64,000 nucleotides of DNA from Protopterus annectens (lineage: Eukaryota; Chordata; Ceratodontiformes; Protopteridae): the NCBI RefSeq assembly GCF_019279795.1, contig NC_056732.1:1074152240-1074216239 (forward strand), written 5' to 3'. The notes under the pieces are model-generated. The model was not told the origin of the DNA. It worked only from the letters and a program-made list of their open reading frames with translations, and did not search any database. A program made the translations under genes and the position numbers. This document shows, piece after piece, positions 11,333 through 22,149 of this stretch (the first letter of the stretch is position 1; the number at the start of each line of letters is the position of its first letter).

Positions 11333-11801
11333 TGACATTTTCTATCACAGAAGCACTTTTCTATCACTTTCAGGATTTCAGCCAGGCTAAGCATAGCAGC
11401 ATGCCGCTAAAACAAGCTGCGCACCGCTTAAACTTTGGATTTATTTGATGAAAAAAAAAACTTACATTTTTTAAATTTCTACTGCTTTTCTCTTGCCCTA
11501 CTGTGTCCATGCATGTAGGGCAAGAGTTCATACATTTGAGGGTGTGCACTTGAAAGCTGCTGCCTTCTAGGTGTTTGTGTTTTTTTTTTTCTTTTTCAGT
11601 GTCCACGGACACTAAAATGTTAGCTACTTACATTTCAGTGTCTGCGGACACTCATTTACTATATAATATTGGAGCCCAGCTTTAATATTATATAAATTGA
11701 TACTCATCTGTGTCAGAAAGTGCCGTACGGCACTTTCTGAGCAAAGGTGGCATGTTTCATGTGCAGGCACTGCTGACACATGCCCCCTGCACTCGCTCCT
11801 G

Positions 11802-11880
11802 GTTCGTGTCTGTTTAGATTAGATAGCAGCGCGCCTTCATGCATATGCAAGGCACGCTGCTTTTCTAAATGGACACGAAC
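11802..11880. repeat. subterminal palindrome of Harbinger B1
   Basis: Inverted repeat with 'gttcgtgtc...gacacgaac' outer arms and 'gcagcgcgcctt...aaggcacgctgc' inner arms around 'catgcatatg'. A related palindrome with the same 'atgaatatgcat' centre and 'cagcgtg/cacgctg' arms lies at the matching position in B2 (18272-18308). Confidence 0.7.
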
Positions 11881-11898
11881 CACAACGTGGAAGAATAG

Positions 11899-11931
11899 CC
11901 TTATTCTTGCACAGAGCTTCGTGAATCCTGG
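11899..11931 (-). mobile_element. terminal inverted repeat, right end of Harbinger B1
   Basis: Read inward on the minus strand it starts 'ccaggattcacgaagctctg'. The 'GGATTCACGAA' core is shared with the terminus at 18197-18230 and, reversed, at 36321-36345. Sequence to the right is AT-rich host DNA. The partner terminus of B1 on the left could not be identified. Confidence 0.6.
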
Positions 11932-12993
11932 CGACAGTCTCGTAAAGTCGTGAAATAAAGATGTTCGTACCTTCAGATATCCATATAAATGAAAATAACG
12001 CTACCAGGAAAAAGGTGTTCAAGAGCTGAATTTTCGATCTAGTTATGGGAAAGGGTGGACTGATGAGTATGCCAACTATATCTTAAACCAGAACATGATG
12101 TGCTCAACATGCAGAAACATGCATCATGACTACAGAATCAAAGAAGCCCCGATCAAACAAATATGTACAACACATCAGGCAAACCTGCAAGTACAATGGG
12201 AAAGAAATAAATACTTTTCCTTAATGGAGGACCTGTTCCATAGTGCAGCAGTGATGCAGCTACTGGAAGGCTTCATGTTTTTTCTCTGTTCTCTGAGTGG
12301 TTATTTTATTCTTTTTTGTGGCTTTGTTTATATCAGTGTGCTGGTGATCAGTTCTTCTTACATACTACAGCATACTAATACATTAAGCTTATCCACATGA
12401 CTTACACTTCCATTACTGCATTCTGCTTTTCAAAATCCAATAATACAATATGTAATTCAACCATGCTGACAGTCTTTACTTATTAATTGAAGTCTACGAT
12501 CAATCCAAACACAATCTTGTTGACTCTTAAGTCATTTCACAAAGTATTGTAATGTGAAATCACTTCAGACAAAATCCTAAATATCAACCATACCCATGCA
12601 ACCCTAAATACCCTATCCTCACCTCAATAACTATTCCAACTACTTATAATTAATACTACTCAACCTCACCCACCATATCTTCTCCCCCTTCTTGAGGGCT
12701 GATGCCAACTTTACTAATTTTCATGCACTATAATAGATGATGTACAAATAGAACAGTCACTTATTTTGCTGTTACATGGTAACCATAGTATCCTCTTGAG
12801 TTGCTTCTAGAGGTCACAGCAGTCATAACTAACACCTCAAGGAATAAATGTACCCTTATAACTACATGTGCATGCATGCCTGTGAGCAAAACAAGCTTTA
12901 TACCCCTAAAAATTATCTTTTCATCACATCTGCATTATTTCCCTGTTCACACTACATACATATTAGTAAAAGAAAACTCCCTGGGTTACTTAC
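11932..12993. other. host intron of cry-dash
   Basis: AT-rich unique-looking sequence between the Harbinger B1 end and the cry-dash exon. The following cry-dash exon (downstream, lower coordinates) is not found here. The open frame at 12095-12400 has no recognisable domain. Confidence 0.5.
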
Positions 12994-13113
12994 ATTAGCA
13001 TCATAATCAAGTCCTTGCTTTATTATGTTGAACTTTCTGTTCTCACGAGGGTCATTTCCTATTCCAGCACTATAAAGCCAGTTGCCATAGTTACTGCAAA
13101 CATCATAATCAAC
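12994..13113 (-). CDS. cry-dash: cryptochrome DASH, one internal exon
   Basis: A 120-nt exon, phase 0 at both ends, encoding 40 residues that match the C-terminal FAD-binding domain of vertebrate CRY-DASH almost exactly (about 37 of 40 against my memory of the Xenopus protein). It includes '[19 protein letters not shown]' and '[10 protein letters not shown]'. The acceptor is 'tttactgtttcag' (plus 13114-13126) and the donor is GTAAGTAAC (plus 12985-12993). CRY-DASH is a photolyase/cryptochrome-family flavoprotein that repairs cyclobutane dimers in single-stranded DNA; the NYGNW segment lines the flavin pocket. No stop, frameshift or splice damage is visible. Flanking exons are not found, so the introns on both sides are large and filled with transposons. 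Confidence 0.95.
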
Positions 13114-15190
13114 CTGAAACAGTAAATGAACAAAAAACTATTTATAATGTGTGAACAAATGTGTATTACTATCAAATACATATTTTTCAGACTAGCAAAG
13201 AGCTTTGACAACTTTTTGCTCCTGTTTGTTAACAACGTTTTCATGAACCCAAAATGAGCTTGCAGGCTAACACTAAAAGAGGATCTGAAACTGCCACACA
13301 TCAAAAATGTGTGAAAATGTCACATAACATGAAAACTGCATGCCTGCTACCTGCTAAGCTCACCAGCAGTAAAAAACTGGCAACTACCAGAAGCAGAAGG
13401 TAGTGAGCCACTGTAAAAACATTCACATTATCTACATATCTACTTGCTTCCACACAGACAAGGTTATGTGGATATATATAAACACAAACAAAACATACTC
13501 CCCCCTAGAATGGTACTGTTTTCTTTTTACACTAAGTTGTTTCTTGATTGTAGCATTAATCTATTTTTTTATGCTGTAGCTGATTTAACTGTAGTTGCTT
13601 TATTTTAGTTCAAGAAGAACAGACAACAGGTTTGGAAAGATTAATGTTTGACATAAAAAATATGGTTAACGTGAGCAAAAAAACAAAACACTGATATTGA
13701 AACATTATTCAAAAAGGGGGAAATCTATGCAGTTAGGAAGCAATGTGTACATAAAGCTAGTGTGCTTCCTTAGGTATGAATTCCATTTATCAACATGCAG
13801 TTAGTAAGTTTACAGTCAAGAACAAGTGCTTGAAAGGCTGGTGAGGACAGGTTTGGGCAGCCAGGGGGTAGGGGCACTGGCCCATGCCTTGGTGACATCT
13901 GCTGGGTAGCTGGAATATCGCCAGCAGCAATGGGCCTAGCAATACTCTTACTGAACACAGCCAGGGACAACATGTGCAACAGTGTGCAGGCATGTTTCCC
14001 TGAGAAGACAGTAATTACAAAGGTCACAGTGCCATAGCAGGATGACATCTTCTAACTGGCCCACTCCCTACCACCAGACCCACACCTTTTACAAGGGAGA
14101 GAGCTGGTGAACTCAGAATGGGGAGGTGGGCCATAGGGGATCTCCATTCTCTTTCAGGACTGACCTATGACCTCTGATTTGGAGATGCTGATTTACATTC
14201 TGCTTCACACACAGCACAGCAGCAAGCCACACAAATGCATGCTGGAAACTACAGTTACTTCAGGCAAGGAGCACAACACTTCATGCAAACAACAAAATTG
14301 CAACTCTCATTATCATAAACTGGATACTCTCTCCAAGCTTTGGCTGTGCCCTAATATCCTATCAAGAAAAGGAGGGGAGGCAAGGCACTCCACTGGCAGA
14401 GTCCTAAACCTACACTGAATATATACAAGACCTAATGCCAAGACTACATACACATTTCTCACATATACAGGGACTGACTGGCACAAAGCAGCATCCTTGG
14501 GACCTCAGTACCTTCTAGAGCACATTTTGGGGTATACAGTCATACACTTCTCCCAGGTTCAACTAGAACATACATGTTAACTCTTGTGGCTCTTTTGTAT
14601 CTGTACAAGGATAGAGATGACCCAATGATGCATGGCCAGGATGGATTTCATCTTGTTCTGAAGCACAGTCCTTTCCCTGCTGTAGTATTTCCCAGAAGGT
14701 CTGAGTGTGAAATACATCTACTTGCTCCTTTTGGAAAATGGGACCAATCATCCCAGATGGCCAATCCAATGTCACTGTTCTCATCTTCCACACAGCACTA
14801 AAAGGTACCACACAAAATCCCAACAGCATTCAGTGTTGCCAGCATTTCTGGTCAACTTCATCCCCTCCTTAAGTCTTGCCACTGTGGGCCTTGGTTAACT
14901 GCCACACTGAGCTCATCTTCACAGACAGACCCAGCCTTCCATTTTCTCAGCCTGTTCTTTCTACCTCCTGATACTGTCTCCAGATGAGGTCAGCATTCCT
15001 CCACCCTTGTTGAGCATAGCCCAGTAAACCTCCAGCCTTTTCTCCTATGATCCCACATGATTCACCAGAATCTCTCTGAGGCAATCTAGAAGACATTCTA
15101 CAAGGCCATGCCAAAATCTCCGTATTTCAATGGCTACCACAGCAAAGAAAAACAAAAAAAAAATGTTGGTGTGTCTATTCTAAACCTGAC
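13114..15190. other. host intron of cry-dash, with an unassigned old repeat-like stretch
   Basis: No further cry-dash exon seen. From about 13790 to 15120 the composition is more GC-rich and has open stretches on the minus strand (14563-14829, 13770-14048), which may be an old degenerate retroelement or LTR. I cannot assign it to a family. Confidence 0.4.
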
Positions 15191-15204
15191 AGGTAACAGT
15201 ATAC

Positions 15205-16260
15205 CACATTTAAATATTTATTTATTTATTTATAATTGTTTACCATGGTAGTGCACTGATCTCAATGGACTACTTGCAAGCACAGCCCAGGCAAACAGGA
15301 TCACTTAAGAAATGAATAAAACATGTTTACAGATACAAGGATATGCTACAATATTCAGTTCAAGTAGTTTACAATGCCAAAACATGGATGAAAAATGGAA
15401 TTATGCTCAGCAGAGCTTTTTGGAAAAGATGTATCCATAATGACTAAGATGGCTTATGCTACAGGGATAACAGCATATCATTATATAGGGTGGTATGAAG
15501 ACAATAGAAGAGGCAAGAGAGAATAGTTTAATTAAAGGATACCGTGGAGAGAAGATACAGGAATGGTGAGGGAGGCATGCAGAGGGAAAAGGAGTACAAA
15601 GGAGAGGAGAGGATGTGTGAGAGATGCAAAGAGAAAAGGGGAGGTAGGATGAGTGACAAGCAGTAAGTGGAGGCATGACAAGATGAGATTAGGAAGCATG
15701 AAATAGGGATAAGGGGGTGTAAGAGAGCTGCAAGTTTCATGTGACGTGCAGCTGTACTTTGTTTGGGTGAAGAGGTGTTCCTTGAGCTGTTGTTTGAAGT
15801 CCGAGTACTATTGGACATATCTAATTAAGACAGGAATGGAGTCCCACAGTTTAGGTGCTAGGATAGAGAAAACATTGTCAGTGCAATGATGTTCAGTTTT
15901 TGGAGTTAGTAGGGTGGGTTCAGAATGAAAGATATCTCTGAGATTATATGTGGGGGGGTTTGTTGAAAAGTTTATGAGTGAGAGGGGAAGATGTCTCAGG
16001 AGAAAGGGCTTTGTGAATTAGTGATCCCACAAGAAGGTTGGCTCTCAAAAGCACTGGGAGTCATTAGGCTCAAACAAGAGTTCAGCAGTGGTGCTCATTA
16101 ATGGGGAGGGGGGTAGTAATGAACCAGAAGATTTTATTGGAGATGGTTTGCGAGGTGGTGGGATTTTTCTTTTAGGCTGCAGCTATTATGGGTAGTCCAT
16201 TTTCAAGTTGAGATAAGAGTATTCCTTTACTAGGGCAGTTTTGGCTGGCTTGGACAGAAG
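15205..16260 (-). mobile_element. L2-like LINE, 3' end fragment
   Basis: On the minus strand the 3' terminus is an (AAATAAAT)n tail (15211-15234) preceded by 'gtgcactaccatggtaaac'. Upstream, about 15780-15870, the three-frame reading gives a C-terminal LINE signature: 'WDSIPVLIRY', a stop, then 'YSDFKQQLKEHLFTQTKYSC', typical of the end of L2/CR1-superclade ORF2. The rest (15400-15720) is 3' UTR-like and non-coding. It differs in sequence from the LINE at 1577-3415. It sits in the cry-dash intron. Confidence 0.65.
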
Positions 16261-16804
16261 AGGTGATAGCTTGTCACATATCATTGTGACAGCATATTGT
16301 ACAAGTATTAACTTATGTTCATAACATGTTTATACTTACAAATTATGCCTGCACAGTATATTACACTACAAACTGTATGACAACAAAGAACATTAGGATA
16401 CATGGAAATACTATTTGGCAAAAATGTGTACAACTCTGTTGGTCACTATTGAAGTTTAAGTTGGCCATTTAGCAGGTATGATTAGCACTTGTGACTTGTG
16501 AGTAATCCCTTCATAAATTTTACTATCAGCAGTACTCAGTCATGAATAGGAAATCTAAGCTATACCCATGAAACTTGGAAATCAAAACAGATAGACAGAA
16601 ATACATAGACAACAAGCAACACTGATCAAAAACATTGAGAAACACTGATACATTCATACTGTTGCGCTCTATAACTTCCTGTGGGTCACACTCTGAACTG
16701 CACTTAGTATTATGTGATATCAAGAACGAAAAAGATATCCAAAATCAGTGTTCAGAAAGTCTACAGCAGCACACAGGAAATAACTAATTCTGGTTTGTGC
16801 TAGT
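16261..16804. other. host intron, nothing recognised
   Basis: AT-rich DNA without a recognisable exon or repeat. Confidence 0.4.
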
Positions 16805-16990
16805 AATAGAGTTTAACCAAGTTAACACAAAAAATGCTTGTAAGGGCTAGTATCAAAGAGTTCAATCAACGAGGTTAACACAAAAATACTCTAGTCTAGG
16901 CTAGTACCACAGAGTTTAATTAACAAGTTTAACACAAACGTATGCTAGTCTTGTGCTAGTATCACACACTTTACTCAACAATTTGTAGAG
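16805..16990. repeat. minisatellite, about 54-bp unit, 3-4 copies
   Basis: Degenerate tandem units beginning 'gagtttaac' at about 16809, 16858, 16912 and 16966. Each contains 'ttaacacaaa' and 'ctagt' motifs. Located in the cry-dash intron. Confidence 0.75.
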
Positions 16991-17255
16991 TAAATGTTTG
17001 ATACTAGTCCAGACCAGTGTTTTTTCTATTGCTTTATGTAAGATTATGGCATGACAGCTACTAGAACTTTAATTGAGTAAATATAAATCAAATGAATGCA
17101 ATTCATTTACATGTACTGTACCCTGTTCCGTTTTTTTTTTCTTCATATGTCTAATGCACAAAATCTCTTATAGAAAGTTATACTGCTTAATTAGTATACT
17201 AAGTGATGGATTTTCTATGGACAGTGCAATATCTATGCAAATTCTCACATTACAG

Positions 17256-17256
<1 letters not shown>

Positions 17257-17336
<80 letters not shown>
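17257..17336. repeat. (TG)n microsatellite
   Basis: About 40 TG units in the host island between the two Harbinger elements. Confidence 0.95.
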
Positions 17337-18196
17337 GTGGTTGGGGGCTTGCATTTTCTGAATTATAAAACTGCAAGCACCCTTCCTATTCAAACCATTA
17401 CTGAAGGCAGCAGTTTAATTCACAGGATATTCCCATTTATTTTGTGCTGTTTCAGCTTAAGGAGTTCTTACAGCACTATAAGCAAGTTCTACCACAGCAG
17501 TTATGTAGCAAGGAATAACTGCACTGAACTATACAGCTACATAACTGTATAATTACAAATCTTTTAAAGCTATGACTGTATTCATAAGAGAAAAACAATG
17601 CTTTCCATCATCACCTTATTAGTATCACATTTCTATAGACAAGGTTACATAATTTTGTATCATGGCACAAAGTACAGTGTTTTTCACATTAAACTTACAC
17701 ACTGAATTAACACATAAGGTGATGCTACAGCCCTGTTCAAGCTAGCAGTACAACTGAACTGATCAAGCAGTGTGACAGATTAGAAAATAAAACATAAAAC
17801 CAAGTAAATCACTGTTTCAGGAAAAAAATCTTGCTCTATATTGTTATTACCATTAACTTGAATTACCCGCTTCAAAGAGCCGCAGTCACAGAAGGGATTT
17901 ATATGCATATACATTCAGGTATACAAATAAATACAATCTCTGACACACTCAGTAAACTCTCCCACTTAAAGCAGAACATACCCAAACAATATTAACCTTC
18001 ACATACAAAATGACTTGCTAATCAGCAATGTATTCAGGTACTTTATAAAGCCATTTATAAAAAAAAAAAAAAAAAAGTTATTCTCCCCACACAATCTCCC
18101 TGAGTATTTGCGGTTCCACTTTAGATGGAGAGGGGGAGGGTTAAGGTTGAATAGAGCTCCCTGACTCCTGTCTGGATGAGTGTGAGAAAGTGAAGC
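17337..18196. other. host intron up to the B2 terminus
   Basis: No gene recognised. An A17 run lies at about 18060-18076. Confidence 0.4.
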
Positions 18197-18230
18197 CCCT
18201 GGATTCACGAATCCTCCGTGCAAGACTTAA
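18197..18230 (+). mobile_element. terminal inverted repeat, left end of Harbinger B2
   Basis: Starts 'cccctggattcacgaatcct' and continues 'ccgtgcaagactta'. The 'GGATTCACGAA' core and the following 'TGCAAGA' match the B1 end at 11899-11931. The right end of B2 is less certain: a subterminal motif cluster ends near 22105, but no matching terminal repeat is clear there. Confidence 0.6.
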
Positions 18231-18271
18231 TAAGTATTACTCGGAGACTGCAGTTGAACGCTATGTATGAC

Positions 18272-18339
18272 GTCAGCGTGACATGAATATGCATGAGGGC
18301 ACGCTGACTCAACCGTAAGTCTTACACGGACCGTGTAAG
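18272..18339. repeat. subterminal palindromes of Harbinger B2
   Basis: Two inverted repeats: 'gtcagcgtg...cacgctgac' (18272-18280 with 18300-18308) around 'atgaatatgcat', and the perfect 'cttacacggaccgtgtaag' (18321-18339). The first matches the B1 palindrome at 11802-11880 in both arm sequence and centre. Confidence 0.7.
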
Positions 18340-18637
18340 AAAGCAGGGGGCGTGTCCGACTGCCGAGCAGCCTAAATGTCCACGCCCCTGCAAATGTTTA
18401 AAATAAAAGCAAATAAACAAGAGCGAGTCCGCTCAAATGTCCCTGCACCCAACACCTCACTGTCTGATATTGTAAACCCCCATCACAGTTCTAAAACGCA
18501 TAACATTTTTTTTTAAATTCCCAAAATAGCTGCCCGTATTTGCGCGTGTGTGCGCGGGTGTGCCCATTGCTTAGCTACAGTTAGCAATTCTGACATGGAA
18601 GAGCATAAGAAAGAATGTTTATGCAAATCACACCAAA

Positions 18638-18709
18638 TAGCAATAGCGTAATGGTAGAGCGTTCATACAAAGAAGAGGCATTCACGGTTCGAGTCCCACC
18701 ACTCCCTTT
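18638..18709 (+). repeat. tRNA-like sequence inside Harbinger B2 (5' part)
   Basis: Has A-box 'TAGCGTAATGG' (18644-18654) and B-box 'GGTTCGAGTCC' (18686-18696), starts 42 nt apart, followed by a T-rich stretch. Same strand as the B2 Myb gene and about 0.44 kb inside the terminus. Acceptor and T-stems do not pair well, so it is not an active tRNA gene, but both pol III box motifs are intact. Confidence 0.6.
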
Positions 18710-18844
18710 CGTATTTATTTTTTAAATCAGTATATGGAATAATACCTAACATATATGTTTAAACATAACTAAAAAGCAGTGAAATGGCCAATGTATCAGT
18801 GAATAAAATAAATATTTTAAAGGATCCCAATATAAAATTGCCTG

Positions 18845-18950
18845 CAGTTAAGCAGTGCTTCACCCAGCGCAATAGAGTTGCCCATAGTTCAATAGCGCTT
18901 TACCCAGCACAATAGAGTTGCCCATAGTTTAACAGCGCTTTTCCCAGTGC
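18845..18950. repeat. subterminal tandem motif of Harbinger B2
   Basis: Three units of about 45 bases, each with 'agcgctt(t/c)acccagc' and 'caatagagttgcccatagtt'. Position corresponds to the motif cluster at 11025-11115 in B1. Confidence 0.65.
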
Positions 18951-19078
18951 AATGTGTTTGTGTGGACGTGCGCGCCGTGCCAACCAGGGCACCGTAGGGC
19001 ACCGAGGAGCAATGTAGAGCAAAGTTGCTTGAATGCAGCCACACCCCCTAGCCTGTCTGGACAGTATGAAAATAAAAT

Positions 19079-19155
19079 GAATGACAAGGTTCGAACCCAG
19101 GACTCTGTGCATCAGAAGCAAAGTACAGAACCACTAAGCCATGACAACATAGGGG
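19079..19155 (-). repeat. tRNA-like sequence inside Harbinger B2, opposite strand to the gene
   Basis: The minus strand has a perfect A-box 'TGGCTTAGTGG' and B-box 'GGTTCGAACC' with starts 44 nt apart, the canonical class I tRNA spacing. A plausible anticodon arm with a 7-nt loop 'TTCTGAT' lies between them. The ends do not form a full acceptor stem. It lies just upstream of the B2 promoter. Confidence 0.65.
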
Positions 19156-19234
19156 AAACAACCACTGTTAACATTCATATACTTACTAATGGTAGTTTAA
19201 CCATTACTAAGCAGGTCTGCAGTCAGCCGAGAAT

Positions 19235-19310
19235 TTTACAAAATGGCCAATCACAAAAAAGGGCGGGAAATGCGGCATATTTAAGCCCCACAGGCAGGAA
19301 TACACGCCAT
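19235..19310 (+). promoter_or_regulatory. promoter of the B2 Myb gene
   Basis: CCAATC box (19247-19252), a GC/E2F-like 'GGGCGGGAAA' (19261-19270), and a TATA-like 'ATATTTAAG' (19277-19285), all 55-95 bases before the ATG at 19341. The same series is preserved upstream of B1, followed by a shared 'CAGGCAGGAATACA' block that may hold the start of transcription. Confidence 0.65.
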
Positions 19311-19340
19311 AACTGATTGTAGCTCACATATGCAGTTAGA

Positions 19341-21253
19341 ATGTCTGGTGTCGGAGAGGGAACATGCTTCCGAGCGCAACGTTGGGGCATCGAGGAGTCG
19401 AAATACATGGTTTGGCTCCTTTTCCACTGTCATGAGTCAAGACTCCTGCAGGGCCAGTTCCAAGGGACGGAGGTCAAGGCAGATGCTTGGAACCGGTTAA
19501 CTCGTGACCTCACCAGTGCCACAGGCATTCCTCGGACTGGTGAGCAGGTCTGTCACCACCATGCAGACCTGAGGAGACGAAAGCAGGACCGCCTGAACCA
19601 ATGGATACAGGAGGCCCGTGGGATGCGGGATGCCCCACAACTGAGTATGTAGCCATGGAATGCAGAATGTAAGAATTGATAATGGAGTATGTATAATGGA
19701 TAGGTATGTCTCAATATCCCTTCATTTACTTTACAGCTGCAGGTGACCATGCTGTGAATCAGCAAGCCTATGCTGATAGGTTGCTAAGGCTGCATCACCA
19801 GGCAGGTTAGTGATTATTCTGCATGTATTGTTATATAAAATATGGGAGAGAGCATGAAAGAAAGTGTTGTAGTCCAATAATACAGCCATAAAATTGCCTG
19901 ATTAAGTCCTCTGCATGTACTGTCAGATAAAAACGTCAGAGAGGCAGAAAAAGAGTGTAGTAACCCATTAAGAAAGGTAACATATGTCTGGAATAATATC
20001 TCTGCAGGCACTGCCATATAAAATAAGTGAGTGAGCCTGAAAAAAAGAGTGTTCTAACCCATTAATAAAGGTATAATATGTCTTGAACATGTCTGCCATA
20101 TACACCATTAAAACAAATAAAGGAGTGAGCCTGTGGAAAAGTGTGTAATGTCATTAATAAAGGTCTAAAACCCGGAGTGTGTCTGTGTCACAGAGTTTGA
20201 AATGTTGTTGTACCCTTGCATTATACAAACAGTACTGTTTGAAAAGGTGCTGGCAACCCAGAGTTGTGCAGTCCCATATAAAGTGGGTAATGGAAGTGCT
20301 AGTAGCTGTGAAACATATATACAGTCCACAACAGTCAGTTAATGGCTGGCATGAATAAGTAAATCTGGCACACGTGTAGCATGTTATTTTTCCCCAGAAA
20401 TGTGAGTGTGTGTCAAGAAATGCAGGGTTCTGTACAAATCGAAGTGAAAATGTCATGTGAAAACATCCCAGATATGTGGATAAAGAAATATAAATGCAAT
20501 CAAGAAATATGTAGCAGTAACATCTGCATCCTGGACAGTTAGTATGTCAGATATAGGTCAGGCATATATTGAACTAGCCAAACCCATTACACAACCTAAT
20601 GTATGGTGGCAAGTGTAATAATACATGTAGGGGATATACACTTGCAGTCACTAGGAATGCAGTGTAGACGAAAAGGTAATTATAAGATGTTAACCAAGGT
20701 TTTTTCTACACCCTACTGTATGTGCATAAACCATGCAATTCCACACCTCAATGGGTATGTGTAATCTTAAATATTTGTTGGGACATATGTCTTATTGTTC
20801 TATAAATATTTGCATTCACGTTGATGCATGTGCCCTGTTTAAACACCACAGTCATGGTGGCCTGTTGCTATCAAACATCCCTGCATGCTGTTGGAATATC
20901 CACTGTGGTTCAATATATGCATGTGTTATGCTTGCTGTTCAACTGTTGTAACCTTGGTGTGTTAGGTTAATGGGAATATTACTGCATGCTGTTACAACTA
21001 ATCTGGAATGCTGTTTTGCTTATGTTGTAATTAAACACACCTAATCACAGAACGTATGGGAAGGCCGGTCCTAGCGGACCCACCTGTCCTTCCTCAGCTG
21101 GTGAGTGCACCTGGCACCAGCAGGTCTGGTGCTCAGCCCAGGCTCCCCTCCTCCATTGGTCCTGTGCCACCTTTGGGTGGAAGCACTGCAGGGGATGGGG
21201 CTCGTCCCCCCCATGTAAGCGTGGGCGGAGAAGGGCCACCTGTCATCCTTTGA
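19341..21253 (+). CDS. Harbinger type B Myb/SANT-like DNA-binding protein, intact three-exon gene (B2)
   Basis: Exon 1 (19341-19644), exon 2 (19737-19805, 69 nt) and exon 3 (21051-21253) join in matching phase 1 to give 191 codons plus TGA, with no internal stop. Splice signals are A|GTATGT, TTACAG, G|GTTAGT and AATCACAG. Residues about 15-90 form a Myb/SANT-like domain ('WGIEESKYMV', 'LLQGQFQG', 'WNRLTRDLTSATGIPRTG', then a basic 'DLRRRKQDR'). Exon 2 encodes a short helical stretch, and exon 3 a Pro/Gly/Ser-rich tail. Such Harbinger partners bind subterminal DNA and bring the HARBI1 nuclease into the nucleus. The start is chosen because B1 aligns from the same codon. No HARBI1 gene is found in the same element. 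A domesticated host gene is possible but less likely, given the nearby element terminus and the B1 copy. Confidence 0.82.
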
Positions 21254-21964
21254 AGGGTCCGGGTTGTGGTGCATAGGGAGATCCAGTGTTCAGTCGCTGA
21301 TCCCCTATGCCAGCTCGAGGCGAGAGTGGCACATCTCATGGGTGAGCCTGCCCATCCTACGCAGCCCCCAGCACAGCCACCCTTGGGACTGTGAAGGTTC
21401 AGTGGTGACTGCCCATGGGTAGGGATCTCAGTTTCACTGTTACCATCTGTGGGCTCATGGGCTTGCGATTTCCAAACATCTGACCCTGTCAATTGTGTTC
21501 ACCCACCCCATGTGTCATACACCGCCCCTGTATGCGTCTTGTCTGTCTTGTCTATCTTCCCAACCTACCTCCCCGGACATACCTACTTCCTCTACCTCAC
21601 TTCCCACTCTCACCTGAAAAAAAAAATAAAAAAAAAAAGGGGGCAATCTGTACCCACAAAAAAATTACGCCCCATACATAGCTGCCCATTTCGCACACAT
21701 GTCCATTGGACATGTAAGCTGATAATTACAATTGGCAGTACAACATACTTTGTTGTCCTCACCCCTCTCCCAGGGGTGGAAGGTTTCAAATTTCATTCCA
21801 AATTCATTGCATATGCACAGCTGTTGCTGTTAAAGAAATGGGCAGCTATGGACCTTCCCTACACCCGTCCTGCACATCCCGAGCTTATTTACCTACTGTC
21901 TGTCCCTCTTTGTGCCCCCTTTTTCACCACTTTCCTATCTCCCCATTTTCTTTTCTTTAAAAGA
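21254..21964. other. 3' region of Harbinger B2, no gene recognised
   Basis: GC-richer sequence just after the Myb gene, then two A-rich runs (21617-21640 and 21657-21664). An open frame at 21449-21970 has no recognisable domain. A HARBI1 transposase would be expected here in an autonomous element, but none is seen. Confidence 0.4.
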
Positions 21965-22105
21965 AATTAGCAAGGGGGTTAGCGGGAGTAAGCACTTTTG
22001 AGCAGTAGTCAGCGGGATTAAGCGAGTGTGCGCATGTTTACTCTTAGCTAAGCATCGCTAAGCGTCGTGCAAACATGCTTATAACTGCTTAAAAGTACCT
22101 TAGTC
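21965..22105. repeat. subterminal 'ttagcggg/aagca' motif cluster, 3' side of Harbinger B2
   Basis: Motifs 'ggttagcgggagtaagca', 'gtcagcgggattaagcg', 'agctaagcatcgctaagcg' and 'cttataactgcttaaaag' occur in 140 bases. Probably marks the right subterminal region of B2. A related cluster ends C1 (40285-40330). Confidence 0.55.
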
Positions 22106-22149
22106 ACTCTATGGCAGGGCCCTTGTTCTGCTGAGCAGCAAAAGAAAAA

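Noticed and set aside
13770..14900. Possible host exons or endogenous retroelement coding pieces on the minus strand
   Set aside because: Open frames of 75-92 codons with no domain I recognise and no consistent splice structure; left as unassigned.
17387..17420. Upstream cry-dash exon candidate ('tattcaaacca', reverse of a W-F-E motif)
   Set aside because: The reading frame stops at once and neighbouring residues do not match the protein.
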